A stretch of DNA of 64,000 nucleotides from Misgurnus anguillicaudatus (GCF_027580225.2 NW_027395276.1:5028501-5092500), one strand, 5' to 3'; shown: positions 10,882 to 23,068, counted from the stretch's first letter. Numbers and translations: made by a program. The notes: generated from the letters alone by a model not told the origin.

Positions 10882-13804
10882 CACCACCGAGCGCTCACAA
10901 CAATAAATGAAGCCGTTTTAAAAGAAAATAAAAATGTAAATGTTGCGACCATTGTTGATTTTGTGGCGCACACAAACAAATAAATGTATGGATAACACTG
11001 CCAGGAGCAGAAGCCGCCATTACGCGAGATTAATGTAAACAGCGTGACGCGTCGCGTAGTCGACGTAATCGATGACGTCGACGCGTCGTTGCAGCACTAT
11101 TTAGCACGAAGGGGAAGGGTGGGAGACGACTGATCACCATGAGTGAAACCCAAGCGCTAGCGCACAGATGGGAGGGGCGCGGTTGACATTCATTTTCGGT
11201 TTACATTTTCGGCTGGATTTTTTATTTCGGCCCGAAACCGATAATGCCATTTTCGGCCGAAATTTTCGGCAACCGAAATTTCGGTGCATCCCTAGAAATT
11301 GTATATATTTAAGTGTAGAAGTTTCTATTAAGTGCAACATATTAAGCAATGTTGTTATAGTGCAACAACAGTAGTGCAACAGAACTACGTATGTATCAAT
11401 ACAAATATCTTTGATATTAATACAGAATAATTATTATAGGGTGATACAGTATTCTGCATACTGTTTTTGAACTCTACTACAGTATATTTTTAGTAGCTTA
11501 GAATTTTACTATACAGTTTACTGCAGTAAATTATATAGTGTAATAGTCTTTTGTTTCATGTGGGTTAATTTAGAAAGGCTGATGGAGATGTTTTTAAATT
11601 AGCATAAGCTTTAAACAATGTAAAGCAGGAAATAGGCCTACCACCTTGTGATTGCTTTTCTCTTTATCTCTTCAGCTCCTAAAAGGTATTGTTTTGATGT
11701 CATAGTTTTCCAAAGCTTACCACCGCAACCTCACTAAAATAAGTCTTGTTTTTATCTTTATTGAAATATGTAACGTAAACATTGCGTTATTATACAATAG
11801 TCCATTACCCATAATCCAAAACATTTCATTTCCAAGCATGCGCAATGAGACACACCTCCGCAAGCGCCATCGCATCATTAACATTATGCAAATTAGCCCA
11901 CTCTGTTCTTATTTTGTAATGTTTTATGTCTTTACTTATAATAAGGTTTTGTATTTATTATCAGTTATCTATTATCTGTAGATTGTTGTGTCCTGTTGTT
12001 TTTTTCACCTACCGTCTTTGTGATCCCTATTTTAATCAATATGGTCCCTGCGCATGCAGCGCGAACTGCCTGCTGATCGCATCTCTGAGATTTGTGCAAT
12101 AACAAAATAATTTGTATACATGGAGGGCCCTCGTCTTGTCGCGGGGCCCCAGGCAATCACCTGTATTGCCTGTTGCACGGGCCGGCCCTGAGGACACTGA
12201 TCTGGGAGTCGGCCATTTTAAATCCTCCTAGTGCACTGAAAGCTTTGTTTCCTAAAATTTCCCACAATGCAACACAAAACTCAGAGCATTGATGGTCCCT
12301 ATGTTTTCTTACAGGAAATCAAATGACCTTTTCTCAAGCTCTCCAACTGAAAATCCCACGAGTCAACTTAATAAACTTCATGAAACGTGACAGCACTTTT
12401 ATAAAGACAAATGTTTGTTTTAGTTTTAATATAAACACACATTGCTAAAGAGGAAGGGACCACAATCTACTTAATATTTAAATGTAATATTCCTCTACAT
12501 TTATGCACAGACTTTAAGGAGTGTTTAAAAATGAAGTCAGAGATATGTTGATTTTGCTGGTTGTTGATGAATAACAGCTGTGAATTATCATTAATACTAT
12601 ATAAATATAACTAAGAAGTCCCTTGACCTATAAAAGTGCAATGAGTAAAAATGTCCTGATTTCTTTAAAATAACAAGAATACACCTGTCTTTACTAAACT
12701 GAAACATGCACGTGTGATTGGTTCAGACAGAGAAAGATTGGAGATGGTGGTTTATGCAGTGCTGTGAGCTGTGGTGGGTCTGGATTCAGGCCGATCTAAC
12801 TGACACCAATTAGAGGCCGTCAGCCGGGCCGGTCGCTCGCTCGGCTCCTCGGATAATAATTCTGGAGGATTGATTCGCCATCGAGCTGCCCGCCTCTGAT
12901 GCTGTGAGTCTGTCTCTCTCTCTGTGTTAGTGCTAATGGATGAGCACACAGTCCACCCGTATGATCGACCCGAGCGCTGGAGTGATTCTGTGTGTCCGTA
13001 TCATTACTGACAGACCCCTGGACACATCAAACACCTGACCCTTCTCTCATCAGCATCATCTCATTCTCACGTAATCACAAAGAGAGTGACTGACAGCAAC
13101 TAGAAAGGCCTTACAGATGTTTATGAATCTTTGATCTTCACAGAAAGTTGAATTCATAAGATTAGCACTTTGAAATTAATCTATTTATAATGCAGTAAAT
13201 AATAAACATGTTGTCAGGGTTTCATTTATTTAACGGAGATTATACATTGATGTCATTTAATTATTTTCCGCATCGTTAACTAGGGCTGTAACGATTAATC
13301 GTGTGTTTTATTAAAAATGCCTGTCTGAAATCGATTCTGAATCGATTCTGTGTTTCATGCGCAGCTTGTGCGTATACTACAGCATTTGGTCAGTAGGAAG
13401 TCTTTATCAATCTAAAACCACTATGAGATCGAGTCGTTTATAATGTGGATTTAAAAAAGCAACACTCGTTAAACAAAATTATTCAAAAAAATCGTTATTA
13501 TCATGAAAATACCTGAAACAATTTGAAGAACAGCCATATAAATATTCCTGTAGACATTTCCTGGAATAGGGTTTGTAATGCTACTTCTTCTGTGGCACAA
13601 AGGGAGTTTCTGCACGAGAGCGCCCTCTGGCTTTTGGATGTGCCGGGATTTCACCGTAATTCATTCAAATTCATTCATTGAGAAAACGCGCATTTCCGCG
13701 GTTAATCGTGTATTTGTGTGTGTGTATTTATATATATAAAATAATTACAGACAGTGCACACACATAAATTATGCAAAAAAATTATTTTGTATGTGATTAA
13801 GTAA

Positions 13805-13944
13805 GGGATAATGTAGAGGCAGCTGGTAGTTATCGGGAAATAAGCCCCTTCAGTGTGATCAGGACCCGACGCGAAGCGGAGGGTCTTGTATCACACTGAA
13901 GGGGCTTATTTCCCGATAACTACCGGCTGCCTCTACATTATCCC
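13805..13944. repeat. 140-bp fold-back hairpin 1
   Basis: Arms 13805-13859 and 13890-13944 are inverted repeats with 54 of 55 positions matching. The loop is itself partly self-complementary (caggaccc / gggtcttg) around GACGCGAAGCGGAG. The stem contains gataatgtagaggcagc and aataagccccttcagtgtga. The right flank continues ttattacacggc, also found inverted at the end of the neighbouring element near 14884-14897. Confidence 0.9.
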
Positions 13945-14299
13945 GCTTATTACACGGCTACTTGTCACATAAGAAAAAAACCGGACATGAATATAATTTG
14001 TTTTAAATTAACATTTTTATCCTTCCGCGAAACTTTGCACAGTTGCATAAAATGATCGTAATACCTTATTAAGATCCTCTGCTTCATACTTGTCTGTCTC
14101 CATTTTTTCTCTTTCAGCCAGTCTTTGAGAAGTTTTAATGCCCATTCTGTATTTTTTGTGTGTTGGCTTCGTAGCTGTCATGCTCTATATTGTCAAGTTC
14201 AGTCTCAGTAAGCTGTCTGTGTCTTTTCGTGGTTGTCCAGTGTTTGTCACAAGATGGCGCCAAACAGTAATCTTTATTGATCTATATAAAACGGTTAGT

Positions 14300-14884
14300 T
14301 CCAATCCTTGATTCTGATTGGTCAATAGGTGTGCTTTATTCACAATAAAACACTGCTATGACCGCTTCACCCAACGGTTCTATTTAATATCACTGCGCCC
14401 TTAGCAACACCCTTAGCAACACATAAACATATAATGAGACAAAGTCTGAGAACAGTTTGTTGTTTTTATTTGAGCTTTCATGTTGTTGTTCGCAGTCAGG
14501 GACTATTTTTTCTAGCGGAAGGAATGCTTTTATTAATTTAACTTCATGAAAGTTGCACTAATATTTTTTTTACTTTAATATTGTGTGTTAACCGTTTTAT
14601 AAAAGCAATAAGGTACTCGAGGCAAGTGCTGTATCGTGAATAAGTAACGGCTGAAGGGGATGCAGGCACTCCACTTCGCGTCGTGCCTAACAACGCCCTT
14701 CAGCCGTTACTTATTCACGATACAGCACAGCCTCTCGTACCTTATTGCTTACTTATTGGCGCGGAGCGATTTTACTCGTACAAGTAGTACCAGCTATGCG
14801 TTATTACTTTGGAGCGGTTGTTATTTGAAAAGAACGAACCTGCAAATGTCTCAACTGACCAATAAGAATCAAGCATTCCAGAGG
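14300..14884. mobile_element. Fold-back transposon-like element with hairpin 2
   Basis: Imperfect inverted ends: ccttgattctgattggtcaa at the left and gaccaataagaatcaagca at the right. Inside, 14603-14658 and 14696-14750 form a near-perfect fold-back of about 148 bp (gtaacggctgaaggg stem). Read on the minus strand the loop carries GACGCGAAGTGGAG, nearly identical to the loop of hairpin 1. A related end fragment (ccaatcagaatcaaggact) occurs at about 27868-27886. Confidence 0.7.
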
Positions 14885-15446
14885 GCCGTGTAATAATCGC
14901 AATGAATCTTTTGACAGCCCCATTTAATATGTATACGTTATTATTTTAACCTTGTCTCCATATGTTCTCCAAAAAATACTAGCAGTCTTTGTCATATATG
15001 CATAGCTGTTTATTTTTTCATTCATTTGCATTCACTCATTTATTTATTCCACTATGGTAAATATGAGATTGAAGGCTCTTGCGCTGGAATGAGCTTCTCT
15101 ATGTTACGATTAAACTGAAACTTCATTACGACTGCCAGTAGGGGGCGAACTCCAACAGTCGTGTCTGAATGTGGTGTACAGTGGAAAGGCGGCTTTAGCC
15201 AATGATACGATGTTTGCCAATACCACAACAAATTCTGGTATACTGTTTTAATTTGATTCAATTCAGGTGTATGTCAATCGCTTTATCGATTATTAAACAG
15301 CATGCATCTGTCTTTTCACGCCACCACCGATTTGTTGTTGCATTGCAATCTGACGCGCACACAGTGAAACAGTATTGTCAGTAAATGAAAATGCACAATT
15401 TACGTGGACATGTGGAGTTTCAATGTAAAGATACCTATATCAATAT

Positions 15447-15706
15447 CTTACGTGTACACCAAACACAAATTCAATGTTTTGCGTGAGTAAATTACATACA
15501 AAGTCACTGCAAAGACGCAAACTCACGCGGGGTGATGTGAATGACGCAATGCGAATTGGGCAGTGCAATTGCTGCGAAAATGCGCTATTTGTGCAAGTTG
15601 AAAATATTCTAGTTAAGCAAAAAATTCACATGACAAAAAGTTTAATCCTGCAAGACATTTAAGAGCGAGGAACGCAATGCTTCGCGTTTGGTGTGTACGC
15701 AGCATT
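15447..15706. mobile_element. Harbinger-like MITE fragment
   Basis: Ends cgtgtacaccaaacac and gcgtttggtgtgtacgcagc are inverted repeats of the type seen at 7676-8134. The interior is CpG-rich with no open transposase frame. Confidence 0.5.
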
Positions 15707-15894
15707 AGGCATTCAATTGATGCATCGATCCACATGAATGTATTGTTACACCCCTAATGACAACACACACTCAGTAAACAGATAAAAAATACACATCTCT
15801 CAGTTGTCTTTCATTGTAAAAGTGTAAATTATTTTATCAGTACTACCTGCATTTGATTTATAAAACTATGCATTTAATGTATGTGCTGTTAGTG

Positions 15895-15950
15895 AATGTG
15901 GTCTCACAAGATCACGGGTTTGATTCCTAGCAGGAACTATATTAAATGCA
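15895..15950 (+). mobile_element. tRNA-derived SINE remnant
   Basis: tcacgggtttgattcctagc resembles a B box and flank of the same SINE family as 16797-16955, without a recognisable tail. Confidence 0.35.
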
Positions 15951-16796
15951 GTATCTGTCAAATAAATGTAGAATTGCTAAAGGATTTAAACGCAAACTAA
16001 ATGAAATGACATTAAACCTTGTCGGTGACAGAAACAGATGTCTGTGTTGGATCTTCCAGACTCTTCTTGCCCCGGGTGCGAGCGATCACTGAAGTAGGTT
16101 GAAGAGCGTAACCAATCACAGTAAGCGTTTCAGGTTGTATTTCTCATTGCTGTGTTTTTTAGTTTGTGAATTGTCCTCGGGCGTTTGGTGTCGAGACAGA
16201 TCGGTAATGCTCTTAAAGACACGCTAGACGCACTCGTCCCCTCCGGACACACGCGTATGTGTGTGTTTTCACAGAGATTACGTGTACACATTAAAAGTGA
16301 AACTGATTTGTTTATTTCTCAGCGGCTGGTACGAGGATTGTAAACAGAGGATTGCGCTACGCGACTTGTTTTATCGTTTATTCTTTGTTTAATCTCTGTT
16401 GTTGTTTTCGCTTAAAGCTCTTGTGTCATTTGATGCGTTTTCTTCAGGCTCATATCAATGACAAACATCTGCTTCAGCGTCTGCGACCGTATTTTCCTCC
16501 AGCTAATCAGATGGTTTGATTACTCGTTCAGAAGAAAGAAAATGTAAAAGTGATTTCGTGATTATTTTCTAGCTGGAAATACACAGCTTGCTTTCAGCTC
16601 GCAATAATGAATGGGTGATATGAATAATGATGAGGGATTATTAATAGAATAGTTTTCACTAAAGCACATTTTAAAAGGATCAGGATGTTTTAACATAAGG
16701 ATCTTACGGGAATTCATACATATTTTAAGAGTTGGGTCAAATCGTACAAAGAAAAACAAATCATACGAATTCTTTCAATCTGTTACGCGGTTATGA

Positions 16797-16955
16797 TCGC
16801 TCGGGCTAAAGTTGTGCTAACGTAAAAGGGCATTGGTTCAATTCTCAGGGAACACAGATATGAATAAAAGGGGATATACTGTACGCTACTTTATATCTTG
16901 TTATGCACTGTAAGGTGCTTAGGATAAAAGCATCTACTGAATAAATGTACATTTA
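16797..16955 (+). mobile_element. tRNA-derived SINE with teleost-type tail
   Basis: The head includes gggcattggttcaattctca (B-box-like) and agggaacacagatatga. The 3' part, gcactgtaaggtgcttagga followed by taaaagcatctactgaataaa, is the shared tail of teleost SINEs (family knowledge). It is full length or nearly so, diverged. Confidence 0.7.
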
Positions 16956-17114
16956 AAAAAAATGCATTTACTTTTGGTAAATAAAGTTGCTGTCAAAGCC
17001 AAAGCTGTTACCACGTCCAAACCCGGTGTTAAAATGAAATTAATCCAGACTTATTTGTTTCCAAATCTTTTTCATAATTAAACATTCGTATTTCTATTTG
17101 AGTCACAGTCTGAC

Positions 17115-17227
<113 letters not shown>

Positions 17228-19660
17228 GACCCAGACAACAATAATCAAATCTTGATTTTCTTATTTTTCAATTTTGTTGTCGACGAGTTGAGAACATGAT
17301 TTGATCAGATCAGATTAGATGATAGACCCTTAAACAGAGAGTAAAGCTTGTGGTATAATCCAGTACTCTTGTCAGATTCAGGGATTACCCCGGTAAACAT
17401 GACTGTAATTTATTTTTGGTATTTGAGGGGTACACAGTCATGTGTTGTTTACATTAAACTTCTGTTCTAGAAAATGTCATATTAAAATTCATTCTTTATA
17501 ATATTCTTATACTAGATGTCACAGCTTTATCTGAAACATTGAATTATAATGTCTGTGTGACCCCAGAGAGATTTCTTATTGCTCTTTCATAACTCAGAAA
17601 ATAGGATGACAGTCTCAGTTTTGTTTCATTTAAGCTTTTGATATTTCTACATTGGCAAATTGAGCTCAGTTTTTGACATTGTTGAGATCTCTTCTGAAGC
17701 TGAACTGAAAACATTCAAGATAATTGGAAACACAGATCATCTCACTGTTATCTTCAAGAAACAATTGAGATATCATAAAGATCTGTTTATTTTCTTCTAT
17801 CTGGCATCACTGTTACTGCTCTTAAGCCACTTTTTCATTATTATCAGTGATTATCGGTGTGTTGTTATATTTGCGCTACCTACTTCTGTAACATCATACA
17901 AAACCTGGGATGCTGGTGTTTCCCATACATTTATTTGATATGTGTCAGTCCGTCACAAAATTCAATAGATTTTTGGACATTGCGTTCATCACTACCTCTG
18001 TCTCGCATGACAGTTTCTGTAAACATCCAGCGCCAAACTCACTTCTATTCTTTCATACAACTTTCAGAAAAGTTTTTCCCAACATGGATACCTGTTACGT
18101 ATAATTGACCCCATATTCCTTTTATGGGCACTTCCCCTGGAAAACCACGCCCACATGTCAATCAGAGTGTGAACGATGAGGATGCTCATCAGCATTACTG
18201 CATGTGACAGCTTTGTTTTATATCAAGACTCAACAATGGCACGAAAGAAGTGGTGACAGAAGAGTTGTGTTTCAACATCAAAATACAACAAGTGTGATTC
18301 AATTGTCAACTTCTCAATATGCTTTCGAATCGCTCTTGCGGTATTTTGCAACTTTGCATGTTGGTTTGCATGAAGCTGAACCCACGCGTTGCCATGATTT
18401 TGGAAATGACTTATAGAGAGAGAACAAAATAACATTTTAGTTGCATAACATTACTTAATGGAAACACCATGATTTAAAAATTACTTTTTAAATGACATTT
18501 AGCAAATAATAATAGTGTTTTGAGCAAATCTTTAATGGAAACCAGGCTACTGTTTGAACCTGGTCAAATCTGAAAGACTGACTGAAAGAGTCACATCTAT
18601 AGAGAACCATGGACCCATAACACCCTAGCAACAGATTTAATTAAAAAATATTTTTCAAAAGACATAAATGAGAAGTAAAGTAATGAGAATTTCAGGGAAA
18701 ATACACCTCTTAAAAATGCCAGAATAGAAAATATCTGAACAGTACTAAAATATTTCACTTAATTTCTTCAATGTAATTTCTTATTTCTTTCTTTAATCTC
18801 TGGCTGATAGATGGCCATGACATTTCTATCTGAAACTGACCTCTGTTATGTTAAAGTTTCTAAAAATGGAGGAAAAAGGAGAGAGAGCGAGAGATAGAGG
18901 AAGAGATTGAGAGCGAGAGAGATTGTGCTGCAGCAGTGACAGACAGATCAGCTCATGAAAGTCTCTTAACTTCTTTCATGTATTTTCCTGAAGTCACTCA
19001 GACTCTTTGTTCACTGCTTTAAAGGTGCTGTTGAATGTAAAACTGTATTTATGTAGGAATAGATGAATAATAAGAGTTGTGCACATGGTAAAGCCTCAAA
19101 CACGATTGTTTCCTAATTCTTATGTAAACCTCGTGCATGCAAAAGAGCGCTGGAAAACAGACCAATCTCAACATAACACCAACTGTGACGTTACAGTCCA
19201 GATCTACACCCCCGACATTAAATTACATATTAAATTAAGTACAATGTTGTTACAATGATAAAAACAAAGTTGTGACTGCCGAGTTAGCACTATATGCTAG
19301 TTAATGCTATATGCTTGCATTTAGGCTGAAGTTCTACTATTGACGTTATAGTTACGTTTTGCAGGTCCATACTGAAAAAACAAACAAACTGACCACTCAG
19401 AAACGTCCATTAACAATCTCCAAACAATTGATTATTCCTCAAAATCTGTATATTCATTCGATACAGAGTCAAACATAAGATCTGTTTACACACACACAGA
19501 GCTACTGAAGGAGCTGCTCTGAGAAACAGCCAATCAGAGCAGAGCTCAAGATTTGTATTATTCATGACCCTTCCAAATAAGGTAATAATAGACCATTTTA
19601 ATCTAAAGGCAAATCCTAGATGGACATGAAAAACCATTTCTGGATAATATAAACACTTAA

Positions 19661-19965
19661 AGGGATACTTCACCGATTTAGCATTCAGCTTTGTATCTGT
19701 AGAAGCCCGGCAGTATTACTGAATGACCATGTTTCCCTCCATCATTTCCCCCTGAGAGGAGAGATATCTGCATTTTGGTTCTGCAAAAAAGTCCTCCGAT
19801 GATGCAAAAATCGTCATATTACATCATCGGAGGACTTTTTTGCAGAACCAAAATGCAGATATCTCTCCTCTCAGGGGGAAATGAGGGAGGGAAACATGGT
19901 CATTCAGTAATACTGCCGGGTTTCTACAGATACAAAGCTGAATGCTAAATCGGTGAAGTATCCCT
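19661..19965. mobile_element. 305-bp palindromic MITE with TTAA duplication
   Basis: Flanked by TTAA at 19657-19660 and 19966-19969. Arms of about 143 bp are almost perfect inverted repeats (AGGGATACTTCACCGATTTA ... and its complement) around a short centre at about 19805-19821. Transcribed within ptprm pre-mRNA, it would form a long RNA hairpin. The high arm identity suggests a fairly recent insertion or good preservation. Confidence 0.9.
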
Positions 19966-20285
19966 TTAATAAAGCCACAAACCTTGTAGATATCAGAGAA
20001 TAAATTTACAGATTATTAAGATGCATTCTTTGGCACCTTTAAACATCGACGCTCACATACAGAAATCCACAAACAATACTTTATAAAAAACAGAGTTTAA
20101 AGGGAGAAGTAGAGAAACATTATAACCCAGTAAAATTGTTCTGGTTGGGAATCAGAACCAGATCATGTTCATCACTGCCAAAACAATGCATTTGATCTTT
20201 CATTACAAGTGTTCCTCAAACATCTGAACAAGTGTTTGAATGAACACACACAGTAATGTGTGACGTATGTGGATTGAGTTCATAC

Positions 20286-20388
20286 CTGACAGGAGCTCCT
20301 CTGCTCTGTGCCGGCTTCAGTACGACGGTCACACTGCTGTCTGATTGATTCAGAGGCGTCTCCTGATCATACACAGGCATTAATGGAG
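20286..20388 (-). CDS. ptprm: ptprm exon: start of FN3 repeat 4
   Basis: 103-bp exon (residues 429-462 plus two bases). The acceptor is tgtgtgcag, preceded by a short GT run, and the donor is GTATGA. It reads [20 protein letters not shown], then [13 protein letters not shown]. This is the linker and A-B strands of the membrane-proximal FN3 repeat. The [11 protein letters not shown] block is strongly conserved in PTPRM. NQSD is a sequon. Entry is phase 1 and exit phase 2, completing a serine codon with the next exon to give A-P-V-S-V-Y-Q-V. That next exon lies 18.1 kb away. Read straight through, the frame stays open into the intron for a few codons. Confidence 0.93.
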
Positions 20389-20637
20389 CTGCACACACAC
20401 AACATGACAAAATAATCTTTCAGATGCTGTTTCAATAATATCAGACACAAATATAGCAACACACTGCACATTTGTGTTAGCAGTGCAAAAAAAAATCTAT
20501 GCCTCAAATGCATGGTTAGTCACCTTAAAGCATCTGCCAAATATGTAAATGTAGTGTACTGGTTTGTAAGTTTTATTTGATGTGAAAGCATCTCCTAAAT
20601 GAAGAACTCAAGTCTTTGTTTTCTGCAGGATACTGAC
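20389..20637. other. Short ptprm intron (249 bp) within the FN3 region
   Basis: Contains a decayed teleost SINE/LINE-type tail (about 20515-20560, accttaaagcatctgccaaa). Nothing else seen. Confidence 0.8.
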
Positions 20638-20839
20638 CTGAGATCTTAGTGGTTGCCTGTGTGATGGCCGGCGGTCCGTAACCTTTGGCTGTGCTGGCTC
20701 TGATGGTGAAGGAGTACGTAGATCCGGGATAAAGACCCAGAAAGACGTGACTCGTCTCATTTCCGAGCTTATTCACTTTCCCACTTTGATTGGAGAGATC
20801 CAGCATGGGATCAAATGAGCTGACAGCTTTATATGAAAT
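20638..20839 (-). CDS. ptprm: ptprm exon: FN3 repeat 3, second part
   Basis: 202-bp exon (residues 362-428 plus one base), acceptor tttacag, donor GTCAGT. Segments are [40 protein letters not shown], and [20 protein letters not shown] ending TTKIS. It supplies the rest of FN3-3, including the L-Y-P-G-S-T-Y-S-F core and the terminal [10 protein letters not shown] loop typical of this family. Two sequons (NQS, NETS) are present. KAVSSFDP and DLSNQSG distinguish PTPRM from PTPRK and PTPRT. A 249-bp intron separates it from the next exon, by far the shortest in the window. Confidence 0.96.
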
Positions 20840-21717
20840 CTGTAAACACACAAATCATTCAGGTAGATATGCATTAACTCTTTAACATTTAGTCTGTAAT
20901 ATAAACACATCTGACGGACATCTTGTTGAAGTTTCTTCATAAATGTACAGCTCGTATCTACTTAAATGGGAAAAGAAATCAACATTTAAAAAACAGTTTG
21001 ATAACGTTACTTTTCAGTAAAAAATAAGGTTACATCACATCTGAAACAATGACATCATCATAGATATTCTTCATTTATTCAAAAAAATCTAGTTTTGTAT
21101 ACAAAAATGCTATGTTTTGATATAAAGCATCATGAAGATGTGAGATTGCAACTCCAACTAACCCTAACCCAATGACTTAGTCTAAATTCACATGTATTAA
21201 TCTCAGCCCAAACTAACTCACATTCTTAAATCTCATAATGAGATCACGCATCAGATTTGTCAAGTAAACAATCACTTTCAATGCGATAAAACCACGTTTT
21301 CTCAATGCGAAGAAATGAATTTCAGTTCCCAAACCAAATTGATTCCAGAAGTCTTTGAGTTCCAGCAAATTAGAGTCTATTATATATCTGAAATGCTTGA
21401 AGGCTTTTTTCAATTATAATCCGGCACAACAGAGAAATGAATAATAAAGCGACTGGAGTCGTGTTGAATCTTGCTTCTTATATCTGAAGAGGTTTCTTCA
21501 TTACGACATTAATGAAGCGTCACACTTCAAACCCTTTTGATTTGCGACCTTTTGATATTGAAATATTTTCTCAGGAGCTGCTGGTTTATCAGAAACCCTG
21601 TATTGTTATTAGTTTCAAATTATTCCAGTCGGAACAAATCACACTGAACAACGTAGGACGAAATATTAAACTCTCATTTGAATGTGTCAACATTTGACTG
21701 ATGTAATTCATTGCTTT

Positions 21718-23013
21718 GGCTGCAACAACTAATCGATAAAATTGATAAAAATTTGTTGGTCTTTGACATCACATGCTCCCGCAGCACTGTCGACAGCGCG
21801 GACACGCGTCTGCTTCATAAAGCGCAAACGGTGCAACTTATAAAGTCAGGCGCTGTATCTGGGGTTTCTGACGGTTGATTTTTTTCTGCAGGGATTTGGT
21901 TCATTAGTTGTCGGTATTTGGGCTATGAATAGTCATTGGTATGCTTTGTGCTGGTTTTGTTGCAACCCTGACTGGACAATGACGGAAGCAAAAGCGCAAA
22001 CGAATGCTGGCCAATAAAGGTTTAATTTCGTCCTTTACTATAAGTGAGTTTGTATTTGAGAGTTTGGTTCCAAAACATGTTTATTATTATGTTATCATGT
22101 TTTATTGTGCTGTTTATTTGTATTTTCTTAGTTACCAAGGCTTAAATCAAAACAACTGCAGTTTGACTGATATTAATTGGAATGCACAATCACAAAACGA
22201 GATTTTTGAAAAATTATCTCATTCTTCATTTGTTCAAATGTAATCTTGTTTTCATAAAAATAGTATTGAACCACAAATGAGGATCTGTTTAAAAATAAGA
22301 GGTATATCCAGGTTTTTATTATTGTAACAACACATGTATATCACTTTCATATAATATGGATTATTTATTTTGTTAATAATGAATAATAATAATTCTCATC
22401 AAAGTCTAAATATTAAAATGAGTTTATTAAATGTGACTCGATACATTTTGTTTGTTTATGTTTTGCCATTTAAAGATTGTTTTATTATTTAAAAGCTGCA
22501 CAAACGTTTTAATTTGAGGCTTCAATAAAGTAAAACTCTGTAGTATTCTGTGGTTATTGCACTTTTAAAAGTACACTTCTACACGTGAATACCCTCATTA
22601 AGTGCCTTATTTAGCTTTCACAAATAAAAAAAAATGATTAGTCGATTAATCGGAAAAATAATCACCCGATTAACCAGAAAAAGGATCACTCAATTAATCC
22701 AAAAATAAACACTGAATTAAACAGAAAAATAATCACCCGATTAATCAGAAAAATAATCACTTGATTAATCCAAAAAATAATCACTCAATTAATCTGAAAA
22801 ATAATCACCCGATTACTCAGAAAAGTAATCACTCGATTAATCTGAAAAATAATCACTCAATTAATCGGAAAAATAATCACCCGATTAATCGGAAAATAAT
22901 CACCCGATTAATCGAAAAATAATCACCCGATTAATCTGAAAAATAATCACCCGATTAATCGGAAAAATAACACCCGATTATAGGTTTATGAAAATAATCT
23001 TTAGTTGCAGCCC
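21718..23013. mobile_element. hAT-like element with internal tandem array
   Basis: The left end ggctgcaacaactaatcgat and the right end tttagttgcagccc match the teleost hAT end AGGGCTGCAACTAA. Flanks attgcttt and attgctgt are similar but separated by a few extra bases, so the duplication is uncertain. Inside lie a copy of the 1418-1678 MITE family (about 22060-22250) and a 24-bp tandem array. Confidence 0.65.
22636..22984 (+). repeat. 24-bp tandem array inside the hAT element
   Basis: About 14 degenerate copies of a unit close to aataatcacccgattaatcg plus an A run. Each unit carries the palindrome-like cgattaatcg, itself part of the subterminal sequence of this hAT family. Confidence 0.9.
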
Positions 23014-23039
23014 TACTTATTGCTGTCTGCGTGTTCTGA

Positions 23040-23068
23040 AGGAGAGAGAGAAATAGACAGAGAGAGAC

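Larger units (their letters stand above)
9767..11294. mobile_element. Nested hAT-like element, target duplication GAAATTGT
   Basis: Inverted ends TAGGGATGCACCGAAAT and ATTTCGGTGCATCCCTA are flanked by exact 8-bp copies of gaaattgt at 9759-9766 and 11295-11302. About 1.5 kb, non-autonomous. It contains ggccgaaaccgaaa-type subterminal repeats, a MITE (10153-10394), a GA microsatellite and a CpG-rich block (ggcgcaaattac..., gacgcgtcgcgtagtcgac) near 10500 and 11050. Confidence 0.88.
9644..12190. mobile_element. Outer hAT-like element, target duplication AGGACACT
   Basis: The left end CAGGGCAGCCC is preceded by aggacact (9636-9643). The right end GGGCCGGCCCTG is followed by the same 8 bp (12191-12198). 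Ends of the CAGGGC...GCCCTG type with an exact 8-bp duplication identify a hAT superfamily element. Its own sequence is 9644-9766 and about 11303-12190; the middle is a second hAT insertion. No transposase frame remains. Confidence 0.85.
13284..15757. mobile_element. hAT-like envelope around fold-back elements
   Basis: The left end tagggctgtaacgattaatc and the right end tgttacacccctaa are the common teleost hAT ends (TAGGGGTGTAACRAT). I could not find matching 8-bp flanks, so the two ends may belong to one eroded element or to two. Two fold-back repeats and a Harbinger-like fragment lie between. Confidence 0.45.

Noticed and set aside
17660..17938. 92-codon plus-strand frame with a hydrophobic segment
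   Set aside because: Overlaps a transposon-like terminus near 17890, matches no family I know, and has a shadow frame of similar length in another register.
22636..22984. CRISPR-like array of about 24-bp repeats
   Set aside because: Units are contiguous and degenerate with no unique spacers, and they lie inside a eukaryotic hAT element.
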